From the NCBI GenBank assembly GCA_964517435.1, contig CAZFEC010000013.1, forward strand, positions 1-64,000: 64,000 bases of DNA, given 5' to 3'. The translations under genes were made by a program, and so were the position numbers. Positions 34,725 to 44,100 of the stretch are shown piece after piece (position 1 is the stretch's first letter; each line of letters starts with the position of its first letter). The notes below the pieces were generated by a model. That model was not told the DNA's origin, made no database searches, and was given only the letters and a program-made list of their open reading frames with translations. The stretch is from BS150m-G50 sp964517435. GTDB taxonomy: Bacteria; CAIWAD01; BS150m-G50.

Positions 34725-34931
34725 GATCTTCTCCTCACCCAGGCTGATGCAAAAGCGATGCCAGTTTTATCGCACCGGCGCCTGACCACTGTCGCCGCGT
34801 CCGGTATCGAAAACCATGACTGTCATGGCACTTCGCCGAGCCTGGGCAGCAATCTCTATCTACGAAAGCAAAATCGGGCGTCTAATCCGACCGATTTGTC
34901 TGCCCATCCGACCTTTTTATCGCCGTGGCAC

Positions 34932-36302
34932 CTACTGAATTCCCCAGCGTTTCAGCCGGTCCCGCACATTCTTATCCGAGATGCCGAGACGCCTGGCTGC
35001 TTCCGATTTATTGCCGCCGGTCTCCTCCAGCACTTTCAGCAGCTCGTACTTTTCGAAGCGCTCCAGTCTCTCCGGCAGGGGCAGCGCCGCGTCGTCGCCG
35101 GGAAAACGCTGGGCGGTGGAAATGCCGCTTTCGCCTCTCACCGTCTCGGGTAGATCGTCCGGCGTGATCAGGTTGCTCCGGCAGAGCACCACGGCGCTTT
35201 CGATCGCGTTCTCCAGCTCCCGCACATTGCCGGGCCACCAGTGTTTCATCAACAGGTCCAGGGCCGCCGATTCGATCCCCGTGACCTCCTTGCCGTTGAG
35301 CGACGCAAATTTAGCCAGGAAGTGATCCGCCAGCGGTTTCACATCCAGTTTGCGGCCGCGCAGCGGCGGAATCACGATGCGCACTACGTTGAGGCGGTAG
35401 AAGAGATCCTCCCGGAAATTACCCGCCTGGACCTCCGCGTCCAGGTCGCGGTGCGTCGCCGCCACCACCCGTACATCCACCGGCAGCGGCGCCGTGCCGC
35501 CCACCCGTTCGATCTCCCCGTCCTGCAGGACACGCAGCAGCTTGACCTGCGCCGGCAGCGGCAGATCGCCGATTTCGTCGATGAAAAGCGTGCCGCTGTC
35601 GGCCCGCTCGAACCGTCCCCGGTGCTGCGCCACCGCGCCGGTGAAGGCGCCTTTCTCGTGTCCGAACAGCTCGCTCTCCAGGAGGTTCTCCGGGATGGCG
35701 GCGATGTTGACCGCGACGAAAGCGCCCGCTTTCCGTTCACTCGCCGCGTGGATTGCCCGGGCGATCACCTCCTTCCCGGTCCCCGATTCTCCCAGGATCA
35801 GGACGGTGGCGCGGGCGGCGGCGACGCGGGCGACCAGGTTCAGCACCTGGCGCATCTCCTGCGATTGCGCGATAATACCAGCTTCCGGCAGTTCGCCCAG
35901 GCGGGTTTTCAATTCCCGGTTCTCCTCCTTCAGCCGCTTCCAGGCCAGCGCCCGCTCCGCCTGGGCGTGGAGGGAGGTGATGTCGACCGGCTTGGTCAAA
36001 AAGGTGAAAGCTCCCTGTTGCATGGCGGTGACCGCTGTCTCAATGCTGCCGAAGGCGGTCATCACGATCACCTCCAGCAGCGGATTCAGCTGCTTCACCT
36101 CCGTCAACAGCTGCAGGCCGTCCATGCCGGGCATGCGCAGATCGGTGAGCAGCAGGTCCACCTCCTCGCCGCGGATGATGGCCAGCGCTTCTTCACCGTT
36201 CTGTGCCTGCAGTACCTCGTAGCCGTGCTGCGCCAGCGAGCCGGCCAGCATTTCCCGTTGCGGCGCCTCATCTTCGGTGAGCAGAACTCGCGGTTGATTC
36301 AT
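34932..36302 (-). CDS. NtrC-family sigma-54-dependent response regulator
   Basis: 456 residues. The receiver domain (1-120) has phospho-acceptor D54 in LLLTDLRMPG. The AAA+ domain has Walker A GESGTGKE near residue 170, an intact GAFTGA loop for sigma-54 contact and RxDLFYRLNV. The C-terminal Fis-type helix-turn-helix is NKSEAARRLGISDKNVRDRLKRW. It activates sigma-54 promoters when phosphorylated. Its start overlaps the stop of the histidine kinase gene by four bases, so the kinase is its partner. Target genes are not evident; I saw no good sigma-54 site nearby. Confidence 0.95.
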   Translation of the reverse strand: MNQPRVLLTEDEAPQREMLAGSLAQHGYEVLQAQNGEEALAIIRGEEVDLLLTDLRMPGMDGLQLLTEVKQLNPLLEVIVMTAFGSIETAVTAMQQGAFTFLTKPVDITSLHAQAERALAWKRLKEENRELKTRLGELPEAGIIAQSQEMRQVLNLVARVAAARATVLILGESGTGKEVIARAIHAASERKAGAFVAVNIAAIPENLLESELFGHEKGAFTGAVAQHRGRFERADSGTLFIDEIGDLPLPAQVKLLRVLQDGEIERVGGTAPLPVDVRVVAATHRDLDAEVQAGNFREDLFYRLNVVRIVIPPLRGRKLDVKPLADHFLAKFASLNGKEVTGIESAALDLLMKHWWPGNVRELENAIESAVVLCRSNLITPDDLPETVRGESGISTAQRFPGDDAALPLPERLERFEKYELLKVLEETGGNKSEAARRLGISDKNVRDRLKRWGIQ

Positions 36303-38029
36303 ACCTCTTCACTTTCTCGGTTGAGATAAAGTCTGAAACTGGCGCCGCCGAGGGAACTCGCGGCGATCTCCACCCGTCCCTGGTGTTCCATGGCTACGCG
36401 GTGCACCAGCGGCAGGCCGACACCGGTGCCGGCCTGTTTGGTGGTAAAATAGAGATCGAAGACCTGCTGGCGCCGTTCCGGCGGAATGCCGGGTCCGTTA
36501 TCCTCAACTGCGATCACCAGCCAGCCAGCTTCACTGAAGCCGCGCAGGCGGATGCGGCCGGTTTCAGCCGGTACCGCCTCCAGGGCGTTCTGCAGCAGGT
36601 TCAACACCGCCTGGCGCAGCAGGTCACCGTCCAGCCGGCACTCCGGCAACGACTCGACCTCCACCGCAAACTCAACATTCCGGCCGTCGGTCAGCTGTCG
36701 GAAGGAGTCGAGCACCGGCTGCAGTTCCCGCAGCGGCTCGGTTGCGGTCTTGCGGGCGCGGGGCGGGCGGGCGAACGCCAGGAAATCGCTGATGATGCGC
36801 TCGATCCGCTGCGCCTCGCTCTGCAGCGCGTTGAGGATACCCTGGTACTGCTCCGGCTGGCCGGTGGGATCGATCTCCTTTTTCAGTCTCTGGGCCGCCA
36901 TGATGATGGTATTGAGCGGATTGCGGATTTCGTGGGCGACGCCGCCGGCCAGCTCCCCCATGGCGGAGAGCCGCTCCTGCAGGGTGCGGTTCGCTTCCAG
37001 GCTGCGTATTTCGCGCAGGATGCGGCGGCGTTCCTTCGCCAGCCAGCGGAGGTTCTGCCGCGAGATCAGGTAGGCGGCCAGCGCCGTCGCCAGCAGGACG
37101 AAGAGCAGCGAGCGGATCACCAGCACCCCGAGGTTGCGCTGGCGGATCGATTGCAGGTGATCGGTGTTCAGACCGAGGCGCAGCACCAACTCGCCCGCCA
37201 TGCCAAAGGGTGCCCGCGCCTCGAACAGCGATCCCTCCGGCGTCTGCAGGAAGTCGGCCTGGAAGTCGGCGGCGGCCATGGCGTCGGCGTGAAAGGGATC
37301 GACCGGGGATGCGGTCAGCCAGGGAGGCAGGTCGCCGGTCGCGGCGACGAAACCCTCTTCAGAGTCCAGCAGCGCGTAGCGGACCTGCGGCTGCTCCGCC
37401 AGGTCGAGCAGGATTGAGCCGGGACCCAGGTCGCGCCGGATCGCCATCAGTTCCGGGGAGCGGACGCTCACCCGGATGTAGTCGCCGTCCGGAAGCTGCA
37501 CGACGACGCCGTAGTATTCTTCGCCGGTCGCGCCGCCGTGGAAACCCTGGACCCATTCTACCGCTCCTGCGGCGGACACCCAGTCCGGCTGTGTCAGGGC
37601 GGCGGCGGGACCGTCATCGCTGCCGGCGCGCAGCTCGACCCCGGCGTTGAATCGCTCGATGCGGGAGACACCGCCCAGCAGACAGGCGGTGGCCAACTCC
37701 GCCGCGTTCCCTTCGCTCCATTCCAGCTGTTGTCCCACCAGATAGGCGACCGCGAACAGCTGTTCCGTCAGGGCCAGCCGCACGCTCTCCTCCGCCAGCG
37801 CCGCCCGGTTCACCGCGCTCTCGACCTCGCGCACCAGACTCACCGCCTGCTCGACGGCCAGTTCGTAGGTGAGCCGCTGGACGCGGTGGTAATCGACGAT
37901 GGTCAGTCCGACAGTGAGCAGGGTGAGAATGGCGAGCAGCAGCAGGATCAGCCGCCGCGGACCGCGGGCAGAACCGGGGGAAGGGGGCGCTGGTATCGTT
38001 CCGTCGCTGTTGTGCGTGGCGTCAGGCAT
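36299..38029 (-). CDS. Sensor histidine kinase (NtrB-like output, periplasmic sensor)
   Basis: 576 residues from the ATG at 38029. Two membrane segments (near residues 25-45 and 300-320) enclose a periplasmic sensor of about 250 residues, possibly Cache-like. The dimerisation domain has GELAGGVAHEIRNPLN with the phospho-histidine. The ATPase domain has NLLQNALEA, VEDNGPGIP and GVGLPLV. It partners the NtrC-type regulator that overlaps its end. There is no ribosome site at the chosen start; a promoter ends five bases before the ATG, so a leaderless message is possible. A longer frame to 38149 also lacks a ribosome site. Confidence 0.9.
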   Translation of the reverse strand: MPDATHNSDGTIPAPPSPGSARGPRRLILLLLAILTLLTVGLTIVDYHRVQRLTYELAVEQAVSLVREVESAVNRAALAEESVRLALTEQLFAVAYLVGQQLEWSEGNAAELATACLLGGVSRIERFNAGVELRAGSDDGPAAALTQPDWVSAAGAVEWVQGFHGGATGEEYYGVVVQLPDGDYIRVSVRSPELMAIRRDLGPGSILLDLAEQPQVRYALLDSEEGFVAATGDLPPWLTASPVDPFHADAMAAADFQADFLQTPEGSLFEARAPFGMAGELVLRLGLNTDHLQSIRQRNLGVLVIRSLLFVLLATALAAYLISRQNLRWLAKERRRILREIRSLEANRTLQERLSAMGELAGGVAHEIRNPLNTIIMAAQRLKKEIDPTGQPEQYQGILNALQSEAQRIERIISDFLAFARPPRARKTATEPLRELQPVLDSFRQLTDGRNVEFAVEVESLPECRLDGDLLRQAVLNLLQNALEAVPAETGRIRLRGFSEAGWLVIAVEDNGPGIPPERRQQVFDLYFTTKQAGTGVGLPLVHRVAMEHQGRVEIAASSLGGASFRLYLNRESEEV

Positions 38030-38034
38030 GGCAC

Positions 38035-38064
38035 AATATAGTATTGCCGGAAACGAATGGTCAA
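38035..38064 (-). promoter_or_regulatory. Predicted promoter placing transcription start at the kinase ATG
   Basis: On the minus strand, TTGACC (38059-38064), 18 bp, then TATATT (38035-38040), then five bases to the ATG at 38029. The start of transcription would fall on or next to the A of the ATG. Confidence 0.5.
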
Positions 38065-38259
38065 ATTCGGAATGCACATTTTGCGGCAACACCATCAACC
38101 GATTGTGCTCTACCTTCTTCCTGAGGACAGCATTAATGAGCATCGGCATCGGCGCTTGTCCGCTTTTTGGGAAGCAGGATGTAGAACCAGGATGCTGCGA
38201 GGTGAGGAGAAGGGCGGGAGGACCGGCTGGTCCCCCCGTGTTACGAAGCGCTTGAAAAA

Positions 38260-38331
38260 GCGGGCGACGGGTCTCGAACCCGCGACCTCGAGCTTGGGAA
38301 GCTCACGCTCTACCAACTGAGCTACGCCCGC
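38260..38331 (-). tRNA. tRNA-Gly (anticodon CCC)
   Basis: 72 nt without encoded CCA. The acceptor GCGGGCG pairs with CGCCCGC. The D arm is GCTC...GAGC. The anticodon loop TTCCCAA gives CCC at 34-36. The T arm is GCGGG-TTCGAGA-CCCGT with one G-T wobble at its base. A CGAAGCGG hairpin lies just upstream (38336-38358). Confidence 0.95.
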
Positions 38332-38621
38332 CTGCGCGAAGCGGTCACCCCGCTTCGACCCTAAAAAGATATAGCAGCTCCTCCCTGTCGCCCAAGAAAA
38401 ACCAGCCAACAAGTCAGCAAAAGGGTTTGCAGGAGAGAAAGAGAAGCTGCATGCTGCCGGATATGAATCAAATATTCTAAGGGTTGCTGGGTTGGATGAT
38501 AAAGAACTGGAGTGGAACCGGGTCACGCGGAATTCGTGATTCAGGAAAACGGGAGTAAAAGCAGCATGTAAAGGCTGGATCGTGATACAAAGATTTCGCA
38601 GGCTTTGATGGCCTGTGTCAG
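38332..38621. other. Intergenic region between tRNA-Gly and a beta-helix gene
   Basis: Apart from the GC hairpin at 38336-38358 and one GTGATACA at 38582-38589, nothing is recognised. Confidence 0.4.
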
Positions 38622-41045
38622 TTATTTCACCAGCACCATCTTTTTGGTCTCTACCTGGTTGCCTGCCTTTAGCTGATACACATACACTCCACTCGCCAAT
38701 CCGCTTCCGTCGAACATAACCTGGTACTGGCCGGAAATATATGAGCCTTCCGCCAGCACCGCCACCCGCTGCCCCAGGAGGTTGTAGACCGTGAGGGTGA
38801 TCTCCTGTGGATGTGGCAATGTGAACTCGATCGTCGTGGTGGGGTTGAAGGGATTCGGGTAATTCTGGTGCAGCTCGACGGTTTGTGGCAGATCGCTTTG
38901 TGGATCTGTTTCAACGACCGGCATGTACTCCCAGAATTCCCAGAACTCAGCCGCGCCGGGACCGCCGAAGCAGCCCATGTCGTTGCGCAAGGTGCCCTGG
39001 GCAGGCCAGAGCGGCCAGCCGGGATCGTTGGGATCTTCCGGATCATTGTAGGCGGGATCGGGATTGCCGGCATCAATGCAGGGGGAGCCAGGCTGAAGAA
39101 CGTAGTTGTTGTTTTCAGGGTCGGTGAAAAGCGGATCGGCGTCGATGTTGCCTATGCCTTCCCAACCGCCATCGATGTTGGAGTAGCGGACGGTGAAGTC
39201 GATGTTGGCGTTGGCATTGTAACCCAGGTCTTGACCATAGGGGCAGGTGTTGTCAATTATAGAGTTCTCGATCAGGATTGTTTTCTCGTCAGGAGTGTTA
39301 AACTCGCCGAAGTATGCAGCCATTCCATAATCACCGTAGGAATCTATGATGGCAGTGTTTCTGATCGATGCACTCCTGCCTATTGATCCTCTAACAATAT
39401 GAGAAGATGGTTCCACCCGAGTATTCCAGCAATCATGAATCAGCACGTTTTCCATAGCAAAGTGGTTGGCTGAAACTGAAATCGCCCCATTGCCGCAATC
39501 GCTGATGTGGGAGTTGCGGATGAGAATGGTATCAGCCCTTGCATAAACTGCGGATCCGAGAATAGTATTGTACTGGTTGTAGATCCGCAGGTTTTCGATC
39601 TCAAGCTTACCCCAGATTGCACCTCCAGTCGTGATTCCCGATCCCCACCCAAAACTCTCATCAAAAGGGGTAGTGTAAAGACGTATGTTATCATGGATCA
39701 GAATGTCGTTTAGATAAACCCGCTGCCAGGGCGACGAGTCAGGGATATAAAGACCTAACACCTGCTGGCGATAGTCATTTACGTTATTAGCTTTGACTAA
39801 ATGTTCTACTGAAACATCGTCGCCACTAACGGTCGTGAAATAACGCGCGCAATCATATTCATCTGGGTATTCATCAATGTCAGTGCGATGAGCGGAGTTG
39901 TCTGTGACGTAGATGTGACTTAAAGCAACGCTGTTGGGGCAGCCGAAAGAACAACCAGGTTCACCACCATGGCCTTGTTCAAACTCTTCATGATTATTAA
40001 CTATGAAAATACTATCAGCGACTAGCGATTGATACCCTTGGACACGTATACTGATAGCGCAATTGTCGCCGTCGACAGCGCTGTTATCGGCGATGCGGAT
40101 GTTGTTCAGGCTCACATGATAACCACTTATCTCAACTAAGGGCTCGGTAGAAACGCCTTCTGCTAAGGCATGATCACAGAAAGTGGAGTCGAAGACACAG
40201 TTGTTCATTGTCAGATGCTGCGAATACCCCAGATGGACAAGACCCGGTTGCCGCCGTAGAGAGTTTCGTCGGAAAATGCAGTCGGACACTTCAGTGTGTT
40301 CTGCTCTGGCGTAAAGCAACATGGGAGAGAGTGTAGAGCCGCCATAGTTACCCTGATTCTCATAGAATGTGCATCCTTCAACTGTTGCATCAGTGCTTGT
40401 CAGCGAAACAAGCGCGGTAGCACCTGCTACATTCTCGTGGAAATAGCAGTCTATGAGACTGCTCGGATTGCCGCTATTATTCCGGATAACATTTGTTCGT
40501 TCCTCGCCTTCATTTCGGGTGAAGATGCTGTTTCGCACGCAAAAGCTGCTTGAATCCAAAGCGTAGATTCCAGTGTACCATTCAGCGTAGTTCTCTATGA
40601 ACCAACAGTGATCAATATTGACCGTACTCGTGTCCTTAAGAGTTATGGCACCTCCATACCAGCGGGATTCTTCACTCGAATAGTAACCCATACCATGTGC
40701 GAAAGTCAGACCGACAATGTTCATTGTATGTGGTCCGAAACTGCTGAGGATGTTCAGGGTTGAATCGCCATCCAGAATGGTATTGGCAATGTAGGCAGTG
40801 TCGCTGGTGGTGAGATAAAGGGAGCTAAGCGTCAGATCCTTTTGCTCGACTTCCAACTGCTCTATGTAAGTTCCTGGGGAGATGAGTATTGTATCGCCCG
40901 GTATGGCGGCGAAGATACCATCCTGAATGCGGTCGTAGTCTTCAGGGATTTCGATGATTGCTTTTGCGGTAGCGCCGGGAAGCATGATTGCTGCCGTGAA
41001 TATAAGTGCTGCCAGGTATTCTCGCGAGTAGTGTTTGAAAGCCAT
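38622..41045 (-). CDS. Large secreted beta-helix protein with sorting tail
   Basis: 807 residues. The ATG at 41045 is chosen because GAG lies six bases upstream; an ATG at 41051 is also possible. The signal peptide (LAALIFTAAIMLPGATAKA) is followed by EIPEDYDRIQDGIFAAIPGDTI, the usual opening of this beta-helix type. Many short Asn-rich coils such as FCVRNSIFTRNEG and LTMNNCVFDS follow, up to about residue 660. It ends with SPCIDAGNPDPAYNDPED, a common cap of such helices, and the sorting domain NYPNPFNPTTTIEFTLP ... KMVLVK. Local AT content in the middle is higher than in the flanking genes. It lies downstream of another beta-helix gene, behind a hairpin. Confidence 0.87.
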   Translation of the reverse strand: MAFKHYSREYLAALIFTAAIMLPGATAKAIIEIPEDYDRIQDGIFAAIPGDTILISPGTYIEQLEVEQKDLTLSSLYLTTSDTAYIANTILDGDSTLNILSSFGPHTMNIVGLTFAHGMGYYSSEESRWYGGAITLKDTSTVNIDHCWFIENYAEWYTGIYALDSSSFCVRNSIFTRNEGEERTNVIRNNSGNPSSLIDCYFHENVAGATALVSLTSTDATVEGCTFYENQGNYGGSTLSPMLLYARAEHTEVSDCIFRRNSLRRQPGLVHLGYSQHLTMNNCVFDSTFCDHALAEGVSTEPLVEISGYHVSLNNIRIADNSAVDGDNCAISIRVQGYQSLVADSIFIVNNHEEFEQGHGGEPGCSFGCPNSVALSHIYVTDNSAHRTDIDEYPDEYDCARYFTTVSGDDVSVEHLVKANNVNDYRQQVLGLYIPDSSPWQRVYLNDILIHDNIRLYTTPFDESFGWGSGITTGGAIWGKLEIENLRIYNQYNTILGSAVYARADTILIRNSHISDCGNGAISVSANHFAMENVLIHDCWNTRVEPSSHIVRGSIGRSASIRNTAIIDSYGDYGMAAYFGEFNTPDEKTILIENSIIDNTCPYGQDLGYNANANIDFTVRYSNIDGGWEGIGNIDADPLFTDPENNNYVLQPGSPCIDAGNPDPAYNDPEDPNDPGWPLWPAQGTLRNDMGCFGGPGAAEFWEFWEYMPVVETDPQSDLPQTVELHQNYPNPFNPTTTIEFTLPHPQEITLTVYNLLGQRVAVLAEGSYISGQYQVMFDGSGLASGVYVYQLKAGNQVETKKMVLVK

Positions 41046-41076
41046 ATACATCTCTGTGTGAATTCGAGCAAGTGAT

Positions 41077-41107
41077 AAGTCCGGGGGTGAGAAACACCCC
41101 CGGACTT
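41077..41107 (-). terminator. Strong hairpin between two surface-protein genes
   Basis: AAGTCCGGGGGTG and CACCCCCGGACTT form a perfect 13-bp stem with a 5-nt loop, eight bases after the stop of the gene at 41115. The T run after it on the minus strand is poor, so it may reduce rather than stop transcription. Confidence 0.7.
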
Positions 41108-41114
41108 GTTTGAA

Positions 41115-44100
41115 TTACTTGATCAGCATCATCTTGCGCACGACCGAGTGCGTTCCGCTGTCCAACCGGTAGAGATACAGGCCGCTGGAGAATTCGGAAC
41201 CGTCGAACTGAAGCGCATAATCGCCGGGCAGGTGGCTGCCTTCCGCCAGCACTGCCACCCGCTGTCCCAGAACGTTGTAGACCGCCAGGGTCAGTTCACA
41301 ATGCGTTGGAACTGAATAGGCAATAGTCGTCACCGGGTTGAAGGGATTGGGGTAGTTCTGAGTCAGGTTGAAGTCAGCCGGCAGCACCTCCGGATCAGCC
41401 GATGTGTTTGTACTCATCCCGCAGATTTCAAGTGCCTGGTTAATGTAGGCCTGCTGGCGAGCCAGTTCCGTACGCACCTGCTGACAGGCGGTGTCGGGAT
41501 CTCTCTCGGCGTAGGGACTCCCCGCATCGTCCCAGGCTTCTAGGTAGGCGTGACTCAGCTCGTAGTAGGTGCTGGCATCCTCCGCCCCCGCCTGATCGCG
41601 CAGGCCTTCCAGTTCGGTGAGCGCCACGTCCTTGTCTATCAGCTTACCTTCCAGTATCCAGAAGTTGCCCTCCAGGAAGTAGGTGAGGTCGGGATTCTGG
41701 TCGCCGATCGCTTCGAGATCCTCCTCGAAGCCGGCTTTAACAGCCAAGCCCTCATCGCGCCCCATACCACTGATCTTTTTCAGGCGGAACACGGCCCGCG
41801 TTGCATAGGGATCACTGGGGAATAATATGATGAGTTGATTATAGGTGAATATCGCTTCTGGTATCTGACCGTTGATCTCCTGCCAATTCCCCAGGGCGAA
41901 CATCTCAGCCGGGATATTCTGTTCATTGCAATCGTTCATGGGTGGAAGCTCGTTCCAAACGTAGAGCGGATCCCAGACCAGGATTCCCCAACATTCCGGT
42001 AGTAAACGTGGGCTGGAGGGATCGACAACAGCATCTCCCCAATCGTTGTAGTGTACGTCTGTGCTTTGCTGTTGGAGACCGCCCTGATCACGGATCAGGA
42101 TGTTGTCGTTGTCATCATCATTATAGGCAATCTTGTTGGCACCGCAATCCAACTGGCAGTTGGACTCGTTCAGGGAAATCTGGCCGTGGTTTGGATTGGG
42201 AAAGGAGTTGGCAACAATGCGGTTATGAGCCACCCGGTGCATGTCGAACCAGGCGTAACTGCCCTTCATACCGTAACTATCGTGATTCTCAACTCGCGAG
42301 TCTGTCAGACGGAAGCTGCTGTTTAGAGCGGAAACACCTATTCTAGCCCTCTCGGGTGTCCCGTAGCCCTCAAAGTCCAAACTTTGCAGCTCGTAGTCGG
42401 CATTGTGTCCGAAGTCCACAAGCAGCAAACCGGTATCTTCGTAATCCAGGAAGTCGCAGTCGGACAGCATGACGTTGGAATCGAAGATCACCATCTGCTC
42501 GTTCATCCAGGAGCCGCGCAGCAGGCAATTGGATATTGTCCCTACACAGCCGGAACCCACGTAGAAACGACCATGTACCGTCGATTCTGGTTCATCGCAA
42601 TCATCCGTACAGAACCTCAGGTCGTTTACGGACAGGTCAACCCAGGTAACAGCAAACTCACTTTCCGTTTCCACATAGCCCAGGTGGTTCATATGTAAGT
42701 CGGCTGCGGGGGGAACCGCCGGACTTCCACTGATTGAGAAAGCACCGCGGGGAGGATCAGGCTCCTCATGGAAATCTATCTCAGGATTTGGGCTGTAGTA
42801 AGTGATTACCGTCCGTTCGGCATCCTCCTCTCTCCCCAGAAAAACATCAGCAGTGCCGGCGATGATCGTAACATCGACCAGGGAACCCAGCAACAGGAAG
42901 CTGCCGGAAGGAAGCGAGAAACCGGAAGCGACATTCAAATCGTCGGTGGCAAAGTAAACACCTTTGGTGAGACTGGTGAAATCAGTACCGGCGTCGCATG
43001 GAATCGGCTTATAAGTTTGCCGGTATCCCATGTCGCATTGGGTGTGGTCCTGGTCGCGCAACAGGGGATCGGGATTACCCGTATCCAGGCAGGGGCTGTC
43101 CCAGCGCAGGCAGTAGTTGTCATTGGCGGGGTTGACGAATTTGGGATCGGCCTGGATGTTGTAAGGACTACTTGGACCGGGGATAGTCCCATTCACGATG
43201 TTAGTGTAATCGATATCGTAGAAATCAGCGCCAAAGTTGGAAGGCGGACTTGAAAGGATTGAGCTATTGACTGTGAGCATTGTCTCATTAGATTCATCAC
43301 ATTGGATCGAAACAGGTGGAGGATCGACCAGGCTGAAAACGGTGCTTCGTGTCACTGTGATGTTATCAAACCTGTAGTTATAAAAGGCTGTTTGAGATTC
43401 ATGCTCTATCAGGCAATTCTCGAACGTGCAGCCGGTGGTTCCGCTTGTGGTATTAAGGGTAAAATGCAGCACATCAGCACAGGCATAGCCTGTCCAGCCA
43501 CAGGAGTTGCTGATGAAATCAGTGTTATAGAAATGCGAATTTCCTGATCCAGGAAGGTCGCCACTGAAATAAGCGAAAATGGCACCTGCTCTTTCCGCGG
43601 CGTAGTTGTTGTGAAACCTCACTCGATGGTGTGTTTCAAGTTCACCGATCCATAAGTGACAACCATGTGTTAAGACTGCGCCTCCGGTTAATGCGGCGTC
43701 GTTATTCAAGAACTCGGTATCACCCTTGATCTCGACCACACCTGTACCATCAACGCTGTTGACGTACACGGCGCCGCCATTGTCACCCTTGCAGTCATCA
43801 AATACACAATTGACAATCTCAACGACGGGTGAAGCGGTAGTCGCGTTTGCAAATACAGCGCCACCGTTCACCGGGTTAGTCAAATCTCCAAAATCATCAA
43901 AGGTGCAGTTGTCGAGGGTCAATTCACAAGTTTCGGTTGGCCAATATCCATGAATAGCCTTCGGCGTTGGTGTACATCCGCTGCATCCGGTGAAATCCAG
44001 ATCCCTGAATGTGATTGGAATCTCTAGATCGTTGATGTAGAAGACAAATGACTGGCCGTTGATGGGAGTATAACTCCATTCTTCCGTACCGTCTTTCCGA

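Noticed and set aside
34826..34842. TGGCAC-like sigma-54 promoter near the NtrC-type regulator
   Set aside because: The GG to GC distance is 11 instead of 10, the -12 part does not match TTGC, and it points toward the 3' end of a minus-strand gene.
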